From Candidatus Accumulibacter affinis (lineage in GTDB: Bacteria; Pseudomonadota; Gammaproteobacteria; Burkholderiales; Rhodocyclaceae), in contig JADJOT010000011.1 of NCBI GenBank assembly GCA_016713625.1, positions 1 to 64,000 on the forward strand: a stretch of 64,000 bases of DNA. The letters are read 5' to 3'. The notes under the pieces were generated by a model that had not been told where the DNA came from, did not search any database, and saw only the letters and a program-made list of their open reading frames with translations. Position 1 is the stretch's first letter. Every line of letters starts with the position of its first letter. The translations under genes were made by a program, and so were the position numbers. Positions 17,956 to 26,817 of this stretch are shown in pieces.

Positions 17956-18411
17956 TCAGAGCTGGGTGATCAAATCGAGCACTTCCTGCGCGTGGCCAGT
18001 CACCTTGACGCCGCGCCATTCACGCCGCAAAACGCCTTTGCCGTCGATGACGAAGGTGCTGCGCTCGACGCCGCGAACCTGCTTTCCGTACATCGACTTC
18101 AGCTTGATGACCGCGAAGCGGGAGCACAGCAATTCTTCGGCATCGGAAAGCAGATCGAAGGGCAAGCCCTGTTTGGCCTTGAAGTTCTCGTGTGATTTGA
18201 TGCTGTCACGTGAAACGCCGACGACGATGGCGCCGGCATTGACGAACTGCGGGTGCAGGTCGCGGAACTCCTGCGCCTCGGTAGTGCATCCCGGCGTGCT
18301 GTCCTTGGGGTAGAAATAGAGGACGACGGGACTACCCTGACAGGCTGAGAGAGTAAAGGTTCGGTCACCGGTTGCTGGCAGGCTGAAGTCATCAACGGTC
18401 TGGTCGGTCAT
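17956..18411 (-). CDS. bcp: Peroxiredoxin, Bcp/PrxQ family
   Basis: 151 aa thiol peroxidase. The peroxidatic cysteine is in DSTPGCTTEAQEFRD near residue 45, with the family's SRDSIKSHENFKAK later. In E. coli Bcp a second cysteine lies five residues after the first; here that position is glutamine, so the enzyme probably uses a cysteine elsewhere or a 1-Cys mechanism. Shares the strand with phoH 52 nt downstream and is divergent from lexA, with 168 nt between. Confidence 0.93.
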   Translation of the reverse strand: MTDQTVDDFSLPATGDRTFTLSACQGSPVVLYFYPKDSTPGCTTEAQEFRDLHPQFVNAGAIVVGVSRDSIKSHENFKAKQGLPFDLLSDAEELLCSRFAVIKLKSMYGKQVRGVERSTFVIDGKGVLRREWRGVKVTGHAQEVLDLITQL

Positions 18412-18539
18412 GGTGGGCTTTCAGGAATGAAGGTTCGGATTGTTGTAAGAAACCGCAGTATCGGTCAAGTCGCCTGAATTCGTCTGATTTCGGTGATTGA
18501 TCCAGCAGGAGTCGCTGCTGCTGGCCTTTTTGTTGTAGA

Positions 18540-18555
18540 CTGTATGTAATTACAG
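18540..18555 (+). promoter_or_regulatory. SOS box (LexA operator) upstream of lexA
   Basis: CTGTATGTAATTACAG matches the consensus CTGT-N8-ACAG exactly and lies 24 nt before the lexA start. LexA bound here would repress its own operon, which probably includes imuA and imuB. Confidence 0.92.
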
Positions 18556-18579
18556 TATCCACAACAGGAGGCCAGGGTC

Positions 18580-19185
18580 ATGGTTACGCCGCTTACCCCG
18601 CGACAACAGGAAATACTCGACTTCATTCGCAACACTCTGGAGAATCTTGGCGCGCCACCGACGCGGGCCGAGATTGCCAATGCCTTCGGCTTTGCCTCGC
18701 ACAATGCTGCTGAAGAGCACCTCAAGGCGCTCGCCAGAAAAGGCATCATCGTACTCGAACCGGGGTCGGCACGCGGTATCCGCCTGGTCGAGCAACTCGG
18801 TTTGCCGCTGATCGGCAGTGTGGCTGCCGGCAGCCCGATGCTCGCGGTGGAAAACGTGCAACGCCGGTACACCCTGGATGCCAGCCTGTTCAGACCACGT
18901 GCCGACTTCCTGTTGCGCGTGCGCGGCCTGTCGATGATCAATGCCGGCATTCTGGACGGCGATCTGCTCGCCGTGCACCGCAGCAGCGAAGCGCGCAACG
19001 GTCAGATTGTCGTTGCCAGGCTGGATGACGAAGTAACGGTCAAGCGCTTTCGTCAGCATGCCAACATGATTGAATTGATCGCCGAGAATCCAGACTTCAA
19101 GCCGATCGTGGTCAATACGGATGCGCAGACATTGGCGATCGAAGGCATCGCGGTTGGGCTGATCCGCGGCGGCGAGCCAATGTGA
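18580..19185 (+). CDS. lexA: LexA repressor
   Basis: 201 aa, full length. Residues 1-70 are the winged-helix DNA-binding domain (LTPRQQEILDFI, GAPPTRAEIANAFGF). The autocleavage site is the Ala-Gly in GSVAAGSPM near residue 90. The catalytic serine is in RGLSMINAGI near 125 and the lysine in DDEVTVKRF near 162. LexA represses SOS genes until RecA filaments trigger its self-cleavage. The perfect operator upstream shows autoregulation. imuA follows 19 nt later. Confidence 0.97.
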   Translation: MVTPLTPRQQEILDFIRNTLENLGAPPTRAEIANAFGFASHNAAEEHLKALARKGIIVLEPGSARGIRLVEQLGLPLIGSVAAGSPMLAVENVQRRYTLDASLFRPRADFLLRVRGLSMINAGILDGDLLAVHRSSEARNGQIVVARLDDEVTVKRFRQHANMIELIAENPDFKPIVVNTDAQTLAIEGIAVGLIRGGEPM

Positions 19186-19204
19186 GTGCCGCCTGGTTCT
19201 CAAC

Positions 19205-19912
19205 ATGTCTTCCTCCCCGAATCTTTCACAGATCCTTGACCGTCCCGATGTCTGGCGTGGGAATACCCTTGCCAAAGCGCCGCTACCCGGCGTACCCACC
19301 GGTTTTGCCGAGCTTGACCAGGAATTGCCGGGTGGCGGCTGGCCGCGTGGCGGCTTGACCGAACTCTTGCCGGTGTGTCGCGGCGTTGGTGAATTGAGCC
19401 TGTTGCTGCCGGCTCTGGCACAGATTTCGAGTAATGAACTCGCCTGGCTGGTCTGCATTGCCTCACCCCACCCACTCTATGCGCCGGCGCTGCATGACTG
19501 CGGCGTTGATTTATCGCGTCTGCTGGTTGCCAGCGCTCCCGGTCGCGATGCCGCCTGGGCTTGCGAACGCTCACTCGCTGCCGATGGTGTGGGTGCTGTC
19601 GTCGCCTGGTTACCCGAAGCCCAGGCTACGTCATTACGTCGCCTGCAGTTGGCTGCCGAGGCCAGTCATACGCTGTTATTCGTTTTTCGTCCGGCGGCCT
19701 GTGCCAGTCAGTCCTCGCCGGCACCGCTGCGGCTGGCGATCGAGGGGGAGGGGGAGCATCTCACCGTCCGTCTGCTGAAGCGCCGTGGCAGCATGCAAGC
19801 CGTGCCCTTGTCAATCGCCATTCAACGTCCGCTAGGTCTCAGTCATGCTCTGGCTGGTTCTGCATCTGCCGCGCCTGCCACTCGAGGTCTTTCCCGGCCT
19901 GTCGTCGCCTAG
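19205..19912 (+). CDS. imuA: ImuA-like translesion synthesis accessory protein
   Basis: 235 aa, RecA-like fold fragment of the ImuA/SulA-related group (PTGFAELDQELPGGGWPRGGLTELL near residues 32-57, a degenerate nucleotide-binding motif). ImuA works with ImuB and DnaE2 in error-prone repair of damaged DNA. The gene follows lexA by 19 nt and overlaps imuB by 68 nt, so the three are surely co-transcribed from the SOS promoter. No dnaE2 follows in this window. Confidence 0.86.
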   Translation: MSSSPNLSQILDRPDVWRGNTLAKAPLPGVPTGFAELDQELPGGGWPRGGLTELLPVCRGVGELSLLLPALAQISSNELAWLVCIASPHPLYAPALHDCGVDLSRLLVASAPGRDAAWACERSLAADGVGAVVAWLPEAQATSLRRLQLAAEASHTLLFVFRPAACASQSSPAPLRLAIEGEGEHLTVRLLKRRGSMQAVPLSIAIQRPLGLSHALAGSASAAPATRGLSRPVVA

Positions 19913-21317
19913 CGCCATCGTCAGCCGCGACCGCGTCGTCGTTGCTGACGAGGTGGCGACATCGGCTGGTGTGCTGCCCGGGTTGCGGTTGGCCGAGGCC
20001 TGGGCATTTCTACCCGACCTGGCTGTGCAGGAGCGCGATGTTGAGCGTGAACAGGCAGCCCTGACCCGGCTCGCCTGTTGGGCAGGTGGCTTTACTTCGG
20101 AAATCTGTCTTCTGCCGCCACAGAGTTTGCTGCTTGAAGTGGCTGCATCGCTAGGTCTCTTCGGCGGCGCGGCGGCGCTGTTTGAGCGTATCGTCAACGG
20201 CTGTGCCGAGCAGGGTTTTGCTCCACAGGCGGCGTTGGCGCCAACACCGCTCGCCGCACAATGGTTGGCATTTGCCGGCGACGAGCAAGCCTGTCTCGAC
20301 ATCGCTGAACTGCCGCATCGCCTCGGCAGGCTGTCGCTGGCAGTACTCGGACTCTCGGCACAGAATCATGCTCGTCTGGCCAGCTTTGGTGCGTGTTCGC
20401 TCGCGGATGTCTTGCGGCTACCACGTGCCGGTCTGGCGCATCGCCTCGGTGTAGGTATGGCGACTGATCTGGCGCGTGCACTCGGTGATTTACCAGACCT
20501 CCGGCGACGTTTTATTTTTCCGGCGCATTTTGTCGAGCGACTGGAATTGCCGATGCGGGTGGAAAATGCGATGGCGCTCGGTTTTGCCGCGCGTCGACTG
20601 GTCGCCACCTTGTGCGGCTGGCTGGTCGCACGTGCCGCGGGCATCAGCGCATGTACTTTTGAACTGGAACATGAGCGTGGCGGCAGACAGCCGTCGGCCA
20701 CCGTGCTTGCCCTCGGTTTCAGTGGCGCCACGCGCAACGCCGAACGAATCAACCGCGTCCTCATCGAACACCTGCAGCGGCTGCAACTGCCGGCCGCAGT
20801 CGAAGGAATCAGCTTGCGAGCCGAGACGCCAGAAGCACTTTCCGGGCGTACGGCGAGCCTGTTCGGCGAGCGCGACGAGGATGCCAGCGGCGCGTCGGTG
20901 GCGGCGTTGGCCGAACGTCTGCAGGCGCGCCTTGGCAGGGACAGCGTACACGGCCTGTCGGTCGCCGCCGAGCATCGACCGGAGAATGCCTCACGGCGAG
21001 TTACGCCAAGGCTGCTGGCAGATGAAAAATCAACGCTGCGCCTTGCCACTGGCCAGCTGGAGAAGGCTCCGCGCCCCTTGTGGCTTCTCTCCGGGCCGCA
21101 GGCCTTGCGAGAAGTGGCTGGTCGGCCGCAGTGCGGCGGCCCCCTGCGTCTGCTCGCCGGGCCCGAGCGCATTGAGAGCGGCTGGTGGGATACCGCCGAG
21201 TGCGATGCGGCCGGCGATGTGCGTCGCGACTACTTCGTGGCCATTTCCGCGCGCGCCGAATGGCTATGGATCTTCCGTAGTCCGGCAGGATGGTTTCTGC
21301 ACGGCTTATTCGCTTGA
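19845..21317 (+). CDS. imuB: ImuB, Y-family polymerase-like protein
   Basis: 490 aa. Starts MLWLVLHLPRLPLEVFPG, where genuine Y-family polymerases have the first catalytic aspartate; here it is absent, as is usual for ImuB, which is a catalytically inactive hub that contacts the clamp and recruits DnaE2. A helix-hairpin-helix-like stretch (LADVLRLPRAGLAHRLG) lies near residue 195. The protein ends in the family's WLWIFRSPAGWFLHGLFA motif. It overlaps imuA. The partner polymerase DnaE2 must be encoded elsewhere, or be missing. Confidence 0.87.
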   Translation: MLWLVLHLPRLPLEVFPGLSSPSAIVSRDRVVVADEVATSAGVLPGLRLAEAWAFLPDLAVQERDVEREQAALTRLACWAGGFTSEICLLPPQSLLLEVAASLGLFGGAAALFERIVNGCAEQGFAPQAALAPTPLAAQWLAFAGDEQACLDIAELPHRLGRLSLAVLGLSAQNHARLASFGACSLADVLRLPRAGLAHRLGVGMATDLARALGDLPDLRRRFIFPAHFVERLELPMRVENAMALGFAARRLVATLCGWLVARAAGISACTFELEHERGGRQPSATVLALGFSGATRNAERINRVLIEHLQRLQLPAAVEGISLRAETPEALSGRTASLFGERDEDASGASVAALAERLQARLGRDSVHGLSVAAEHRPENASRRVTPRLLADEKSTLRLATGQLEKAPRPLWLLSGPQALREVAGRPQCGGPLRLLAGPERIESGWWDTAECDAAGDVRRDYFVAISARAEWLWIFRSPAGWFLHGLFA

Positions 21318-21406
21318 GCTTGCTCTGATTTTACTGGAATTTGCCGAGGCATTTTTTTATACTATGTCAACAAAAAAAGTCTGACCTTTTCGTGGAGAGC
21401 TTTGTG

Positions 21407-21841
21407 ATGGAGATCAATCTTACCGGTTTGCTGCCAGAGGCCCTGCTGATCGATCTACCGGAAATTGATATCCAGCACGAAGAGATCTTTCGGCGCATCG
21501 AGTCGCTGAAGCTGGCATGTATCGGCAGTGGCCCCATACCCTTCGAAGACTTCGACAGCCTGCTGGCTTACCTGAAATACCATTTCGGTAGCGAAGAGCG
21601 CATTGCCAACGAACTGGGCATAGACTTTCTCGACCACGCCGCCGTTCACCGCGACAACCTGCAGGCGCTGCGCAAGGCCTTCAACGAAGTGCGTGGTGGC
21701 GCGCGCGATGTTCATTCCTTCCTGCGTTATGCCGAATACTGGTTTGAACGCCACATCGCCGACGAAGACAAGCCCTTCGCCACCAAGGTTCGCAGCCACA
21801 AGGCGACGTCCGGCAGCGCCTCGTCCGTTACCGCGCTGTGA
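21407..21841 (+). CDS. Bacteriohemerythrin
   Basis: 144 aa single-domain hemerythrin. The di-iron ligands are visible in order: DIQHEEIFRRIE (His and Glu near residues 24-28), YLKYHFGSEE near 58-63, DHAAVHRDNL near 75-80 and WFERHIADED near 113-118. The protein binds oxygen at a non-haem di-iron centre and may deliver or sense it. ATG at 21407 chosen for the GGAGAG 8 nt upstream. A T-rich stretch with TATACT (21358-21363) may be its -10 element. Convenient in a facultative organism with oxygen swings. Confidence 0.9.
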   Translation: MEINLTGLLPEALLIDLPEIDIQHEEIFRRIESLKLACIGSGPIPFEDFDSLLAYLKYHFGSEERIANELGIDFLDHAAVHRDNLQALRKAFNEVRGGARDVHSFLRYAEYWFERHIADEDKPFATKVRSHKATSGSASSVTAL

Positions 21842-22141
21842 TTCTTGTCAGCCCATCGCTGATCTGATTCGGCATCCCCCGATGCCCGCTCCGCGCTGAC
21901 CTCCTACCCGGCATATCGTCAACACTGTGGAAAAGCGTAACCTTCGTGGATTGGCGATGGCTAGGAAAATCGTCCGGGAGTGGCCCTCGCGATGGCCCCG
22001 CATCATTCTTTTTTGCGTTCTTCCGAGCATTCTGGCAAGCTGATAACCGGAACAGCATATCTCGTCATATTTCATCACCCAGCCCTCTCCCAAGGCCGTT
22101 TGCAGACGGCCCGATCACTCCTCCATGAGCTTTTACCGACC
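21842..22141 (+). other. 300-bp intergenic stretch before pgi
   Basis: No gene is supported. The pgi frame is open from 21980 but lacks a ribosome site or family similarity before the ATG at 22142, so I treat this as leader and promoter space for the glycogen cluster. No clear operator motif was seen. Confidence 0.5.
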
Positions 22142-23776
22142 ATGAACATTACCGCCTCAGCCTCCTGGAAGGCTATTGAAGCGCACCGGCAGTCGCTCTC
22201 GCCCGTGCATCTTAGAGAACTGTTTGCCCGTGATCCAGGTCGGGTAAGCTCTCTTTCGCTAAGCTACGATGGAATCCTGTACGACTTCTCGAAGCAGCGG
22301 ATGGACTCGACAACGCTTGCCTTGCTGGTCGCCCTGGCCCGGGAGGCCAGGCTTGACGAATGGACGGCGCGCATGTTCAGTGGCGAGAAAATCAATGCCA
22401 GCGAAGACCGCTCGGTACTGCACGTCGCCTTGCGACGATCGAGTAGTCCATTTCCCGGGGCTGATCTGGATGTCATGCCGGAGGTGCTCGCCACCCGTCA
22501 GCGGATGGCGGCTTTTGCAGAGAGTATTCGCTCCGGCCAAACGCTTGGTTTCACAGGTTTGCCGATTCGTCATGTCGTCAATATCGGCATCGGTGGCTCT
22601 GACCTCGGACCGAAGATGCTCGGTTACGCTCTACGTTCGATCTCGCATCCGGCGCTTGGCGTACATTATGTCTCCAATCTGGACGGCGCCCAGCTGGCGC
22701 CGCTGCTGCAAACGCTTGACCCGCGCACCACCTTGTTTCTGGTCGCCAGCAAGACTTTCACTACGCAGGAGACCATGCTCAATGCGCAAACGGCTCGCGA
22801 CTGGCTGGTCGCCAACCTCGGCGATGCCGCGGCAGTATCCAGGCACTTCGCGGCACTGACGGCAAAGCCGGAGCGTGCCGCGCACTTCGGGATCCGTGAG
22901 GACTCTGTCTTTCCGCTCTGGGATTGGGTAGGAGGCCGTTTCTCGCTATGGTCGGCGGTTGGCCTGGCACTGATGATCGCCATTGGCCCGCAGGCTTTCG
23001 CCGAATTGCTCGCCGGCGCTGAACGTATGGACGAGCATTTCTGCAACGCTCCCTACGAGCGCAACCTGCCGGTGGTGATGGCCCTGATCGGCATCTGGAA
23101 CACCAATTTCCTGGGTGCGACGAGCAATGCGGTGCTGCCGTACAACGAGTCGCTCAAGTACTTTCCGTCGTTCCTGCAGCAGCTCGAAATGGAAAGCAAT
23201 GGCAAGTCGGTCGACATCGACGGGCAGCCGCTCGCGCATGCCTCGAATCCCATCGTCTGGGGCGAACTCGGCAATAATGGCCAGCATGCCTTCTTCCAGC
23301 TCCTCCATCAGGGTGGCCGACTGATCCCCTGCGATTTCATCGCTGCCGTGCGCTCCGATTACCCGTTGCCCGGCCACCAGGAAGCCTTGCTAGCCAATTG
23401 TTTTGCACAAAGTGCCGCGCTCGCGTTCGGCAAGACAGCGGCCGAGGCGCGCAGCGAACTCGATGGCACGATGCCCCCTGCGGCGCTTGCATCCCTATTG
23501 CCGCACAAGGTCTTTCCCGGCAATCAGCCATCGTCCACGCTGCTGCTTTCGCGTCTTGATCCGCAAACGCTTGGCGCACTGATCGCGCTCTACGAGCACA
23601 AGGTCTTTGTCCAGGGCATCATCTGGGGGCTCAACTCATTCGATCAATGGGGCGTCGAGCTTGGCAAGGCCGTGGCCAGCAGCATCCTGCCGGCCATCGC
23701 CGATCCGGCGCTGGCAGAAAAGCTCGATGCGTCTACGCGGGGACTGCTGGCGTTCAGTCGCCAGCATCTGGCATGA
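22142..23776 (+). CDS. pgi: Glucose-6-phosphate isomerase
   Basis: 544 aa. Interconverts glucose-6-phosphate and fructose-6-phosphate. The signatures are all present: VVNIGIGGSDLGPKM near residue 145, SKTFTTQETM near 205, the catalytic glutamate region (GGRFSLWSAVG) near 265, and FDQWGVELGK near 500. Start at 22142 gives the family N-terminus. It leads a four-gene glycogen set (pgi, pgm, glgC, glgA) ordered as the pathway from fructose-6-phosphate to glycogen, which suits an organism cycling glycogen. Confidence 0.97.
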   Translation: MNITASASWKAIEAHRQSLSPVHLRELFARDPGRVSSLSLSYDGILYDFSKQRMDSTTLALLVALAREARLDEWTARMFSGEKINASEDRSVLHVALRRSSSPFPGADLDVMPEVLATRQRMAAFAESIRSGQTLGFTGLPIRHVVNIGIGGSDLGPKMLGYALRSISHPALGVHYVSNLDGAQLAPLLQTLDPRTTLFLVASKTFTTQETMLNAQTARDWLVANLGDAAAVSRHFAALTAKPERAAHFGIREDSVFPLWDWVGGRFSLWSAVGLALMIAIGPQAFAELLAGAERMDEHFCNAPYERNLPVVMALIGIWNTNFLGATSNAVLPYNESLKYFPSFLQQLEMESNGKSVDIDGQPLAHASNPIVWGELGNNGQHAFFQLLHQGGRLIPCDFIAAVRSDYPLPGHQEALLANCFAQSAALAFGKTAAEARSELDGTMPPAALASLLPHKVFPGNQPSSTLLLSRLDPQTLGALIALYEHKVFVQGIIWGLNSFDQWGVELGKAVASSILPAIADPALAEKLDASTRGLLAFSRQHLA

Positions 23777-23825
23777 GTTTTTTCCAGCATCGATTCGGGA
23801 CATTCCACTTGCAACGAGGCATGAA

Positions 23826-25469
23826 ATGAACATGAAGGTGATCAGCGTACCCAGCCAGCCGTTCTCCGGCCAGAAGCCGGGTACTTCCGGGCTGCGCAAG
23901 AAAGTGACGGTTTTTCGGCAGGCTCGCTATCTGGAGAACTTTGTCCAGGCCATTTTCGACACACTTTCCGGCCAGCAGGGGCAGACGCTGGTCCTCGGTG
24001 GCGATGGCCGCTACTACAACGACGTCGCCATCCAGACCATCCTGCGCATGGCTGCAGCCGCAGGTTTTGGGCGGGTACTGGTCGGCCGCGACGGCATTCT
24101 GTCCACCCCCGCAGCCAGCGCCGTGATCCGCAAGTGGCAGGCCTTTGGTGGCATCATCCTTTCAGCCAGTCACAACGCCGGTGGCCCCGAGGGCGATTTC
24201 GGCATCAAGTACAACCTCGGCAATGGCGGTCCCGCCAACGAAGGCTTCACCGATGCCGTTTATCAGCGCACACAGGAAATCACTGTCTATCATACAGTGG
24301 AGGCGCCAGACGTCGATTTGAGCCGAATCGGTGAGGCAGCCATCGGCGACATGGTGGTCAACATCATCGACCCGGTTGCCGATTACGCCGAGCTTCTGGA
24401 GTCCCTTTTCGACTTTGAACGCATCGCCGGCCTGCTGGCTCGTCCGGACTTTCGCATGCGCTTTGACGCCATGCACGCGGTGACCGGCCCCTACGCACGG
24501 GCAATCCTCGAAGGCCGTCTCGGCGCCCCGGTCGGCACGGTGGTCAACGGGACGCCGCTGCCCGACTTTGGCGGTGGCCACCCCGATCCCAACCCGGTGT
24601 ATGCGGCTGATCTGGTCGCCGCTCTGGCCGACAGCAGTTCGGGCCTGTCGTTTGGCGCGGCGTCGGATGGCGATGGCGACCGCAACATGATCGTCGGTCG
24701 TGGTTTCGTCGTCAGTCCGAGTGATAGCCTGGCCGTTCTGGCCGCCAATCATGCGCTGATTCCGGCCTACGCGGCCGGCCTCGCCGGTGTTGCGCGTTCG
24801 ATGCCGACCAGTTGTGCAGTGGATCGCGTTGCCGAAGCACTCGGCATTCCGTGCTACGAAACGCCGACCGGCTGGAAATACTTCGGATCGCTGCTCGATG
24901 CCGGCAAGTGCACGCTCTGCGGCGAGGAAAGCGCCGGCACCGGCTCCAATCATGTACGCGAGAAGGACGGACTGTGGGCGGTCCTCTACTGGCTCAACAT
25001 CCTGGCTGTGCGCGAGCTGCCTGCCGATGTGATCGTTCGTGAGCACTGGCAGCGTTTTGGGCGCAACGTGTACTCCCGCCACGATTACGAAGGCATCGAG
25101 ACAGCACAGGGTGATCGTCTGATGGATGAACTGCGTGCGCGTCTTCCGCAACTGCCGGGCGCGGAGTACTGCGGCCTGCGCATCTCTGCCGCCGATGATT
25201 TCGCCTATACGGATCCAGTCGATGGTTCACGTTCGGAGCGCCAGGGCATCCGCATCCTGCTCGACGATGGCTCGCGGGCGGTGTTCCGACTGTCGGGCAC
25301 GGGTACCGAGGGCGCCACGCTGCGTGTCTACCTCGAACGCTTTGTAGCGGACCCCAGCCAGCATGAGATCCCGACGCAGGAAGCGCTGGCGTCCCTAATC
25401 GGTCTTGCCGATGCGGTGGCGCAGATCGCGACCATTACCGGCAGAACTGCCCCGGACGTAATCAGTTAG
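23826..25469 (+). CDS. pgm: Phosphoglucomutase (alpha-D-glucose phosphate-specific)
   Basis: 547 aa. Converts glucose-6-phosphate to glucose-1-phosphate. The active-site serine loop ILSASHNAGGPEGDFGIKYN begins near residue 112, the metal loop SDGDGDRNM near 280, the sugar-binding CGEESAGTGSNHVREKDG near 365, and phosphate-binding RLSGTGTEG near 485. This is the eukaryote-like PgmA type, not the smaller PMM/PGM. Placed 49 nt after pgi. Confidence 0.95.
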   Translation: MNMKVISVPSQPFSGQKPGTSGLRKKVTVFRQARYLENFVQAIFDTLSGQQGQTLVLGGDGRYYNDVAIQTILRMAAAAGFGRVLVGRDGILSTPAASAVIRKWQAFGGIILSASHNAGGPEGDFGIKYNLGNGGPANEGFTDAVYQRTQEITVYHTVEAPDVDLSRIGEAAIGDMVVNIIDPVADYAELLESLFDFERIAGLLARPDFRMRFDAMHAVTGPYARAILEGRLGAPVGTVVNGTPLPDFGGGHPDPNPVYAADLVAALADSSSGLSFGAASDGDGDRNMIVGRGFVVSPSDSLAVLAANHALIPAYAAGLAGVARSMPTSCAVDRVAEALGIPCYETPTGWKYFGSLLDAGKCTLCGEESAGTGSNHVREKDGLWAVLYWLNILAVRELPADVIVREHWQRFGRNVYSRHDYEGIETAQGDRLMDELRARLPQLPGAEYCGLRISAADDFAYTDPVDGSRSERQGIRILLDDGSRAVFRLSGTGTEGATLRVYLERFVADPSQHEIPTQEALASLIGLADAVAQIATITGRTAPDVIS

Positions 25470-25530
25470 GAATTGGTGACACCTGCTGGCGCCACCAGAT
25501 GCGATGAATCAAGCTAATAGGGGATACAAA

Positions 25531-26796
25531 ATGGATAAGAGGACATTTCAGTTGCCGCGCCGGGCAATTGCCCTGGTTCTTGCGGGTGGTCGGGGCAGCC
25601 GTTTGCACGAATTGACGGATCGCCGCGCCAAGCCGGCTGTGCACTTCGGCGGCAAGTTCCGGATCATCGACTTCGCCTTGTCGAATTGCGTCAACTCGCA
25701 GATCAGGCGGATTGGCGTGGTCACGCAGTACAAGTCACACAGCCTCCTGCGCCACCTGCAGCGCGGCTGGAACTTCCTGCATGGCGAGGTGAACGAATTC
25801 GTCGATCTGCTTCCGGCACAGCAGCGTATAGATGAAGAATCCTGGTATCGCGGTACCGCCGACGCCGTATACCAGAACATCGACATCCTCGAGACCTATT
25901 CACCAAGGCCGGAGTTCGTGGTGATTCTCGCGGGTGATCACGTCTATAAGATGAACTACGCCGTCATGCTGGTTGACCACGTCGAGAGCGGTGCCGAATG
26001 CACGGTTGCCTGCATCGAAGTGCCGCGTCAGGCGGCGAGCGAATTCGGCGTCATGGCGGTCGATGAAAGCGGCCGGATCAGCGAATTCGTCGAGAAACCT
26101 GCCGATCCGCCGAGCATGCCGGGCAATCCCGACATGTCGCTGTGCAGCATGGGCGTCTATGTATTCAACGCCAAGTATCTTTATGCCGAACTGGCGCGCG
26201 ACATCAACGATCCCGGTTCGAACCACGACTTCGGCAAGGACATCATTCCACGTGCGGTGGCGAACGGTGTGGCCTACGCTCACCCGTTCTCGCGTAGTTG
26301 CATCGTTGCCCCCGACGAACATTTCAGGGAGCATTACTGGCGCGACGCCGGGACGATCGATGCCTACTGGGATGCGAACATTGACCTGACCGCGACGGTG
26401 CCGGCGCTGAATCTCTATGATCGCAACTGGCCGGTGTGGACCTATCAACAGCAATTGCCACCAGCGAAGTTTGTGCACAATCATATGGATCGCCGCGGCA
26501 CGGCCGTCGAGTCGTCGGTTTCCAGCGGCTGTATCGTTTCTGGTGAGGTCAACCGATCGTTGTTGTTCTCGGGCGTTCGGGTGCATTCCTATTCCCGGGT
26601 GAATCTGTCGGTGATTCTTCCCGATACAACGATCGGCGCCCGCGCTCGCCTCTCACGTTGCGTGCTGGATAGCGACTGCGACATCCCGGCGGGCATGGTC
26701 GTCGGTGAGGACCCGGCGGAAGATGCACGCCGCTTCCGCTACACCGAGAACGGGGTGACGCTGATTACGCGAAAGATGCTCGAACGGCTCACCTGA
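25531..26796 (+). CDS. glgC: Glucose-1-phosphate adenylyltransferase
   Basis: 421 aa. Makes ADP-glucose from ATP and glucose-1-phosphate, the committed step of glycogen synthesis. Motifs: LAGGRGSRLHELTDRRAKPA near residue 20, the GDHVYKMNY site near 140, FVEKP near 195 and the SMGVYVFN region. The C-terminal beta-helix is present. ATG at 25531 preferred for AGGGGA upstream and the family start. In other bacteria this enzyme is activated by fructose-1,6-bisphosphate or fructose-6-phosphate. Confidence 0.97.
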   Translation: MDKRTFQLPRRAIALVLAGGRGSRLHELTDRRAKPAVHFGGKFRIIDFALSNCVNSQIRRIGVVTQYKSHSLLRHLQRGWNFLHGEVNEFVDLLPAQQRIDEESWYRGTADAVYQNIDILETYSPRPEFVVILAGDHVYKMNYAVMLVDHVESGAECTVACIEVPRQAASEFGVMAVDESGRISEFVEKPADPPSMPGNPDMSLCSMGVYVFNAKYLYAELARDINDPGSNHDFGKDIIPRAVANGVAYAHPFSRSCIVAPDEHFREHYWRDAGTIDAYWDANIDLTATVPALNLYDRNWPVWTYQQQLPPAKFVHNHMDRRGTAVESSVSSGCIVSGEVNRSLLFSGVRVHSYSRVNLSVILPDTTIGARARLSRCVLDSDCDIPAGMVVGEDPAEDARRFRYTENGVTLITRKMLERLT

Positions 26797-26817
26797 CGAC
26801 GCGCGGGGATCTCCGTC

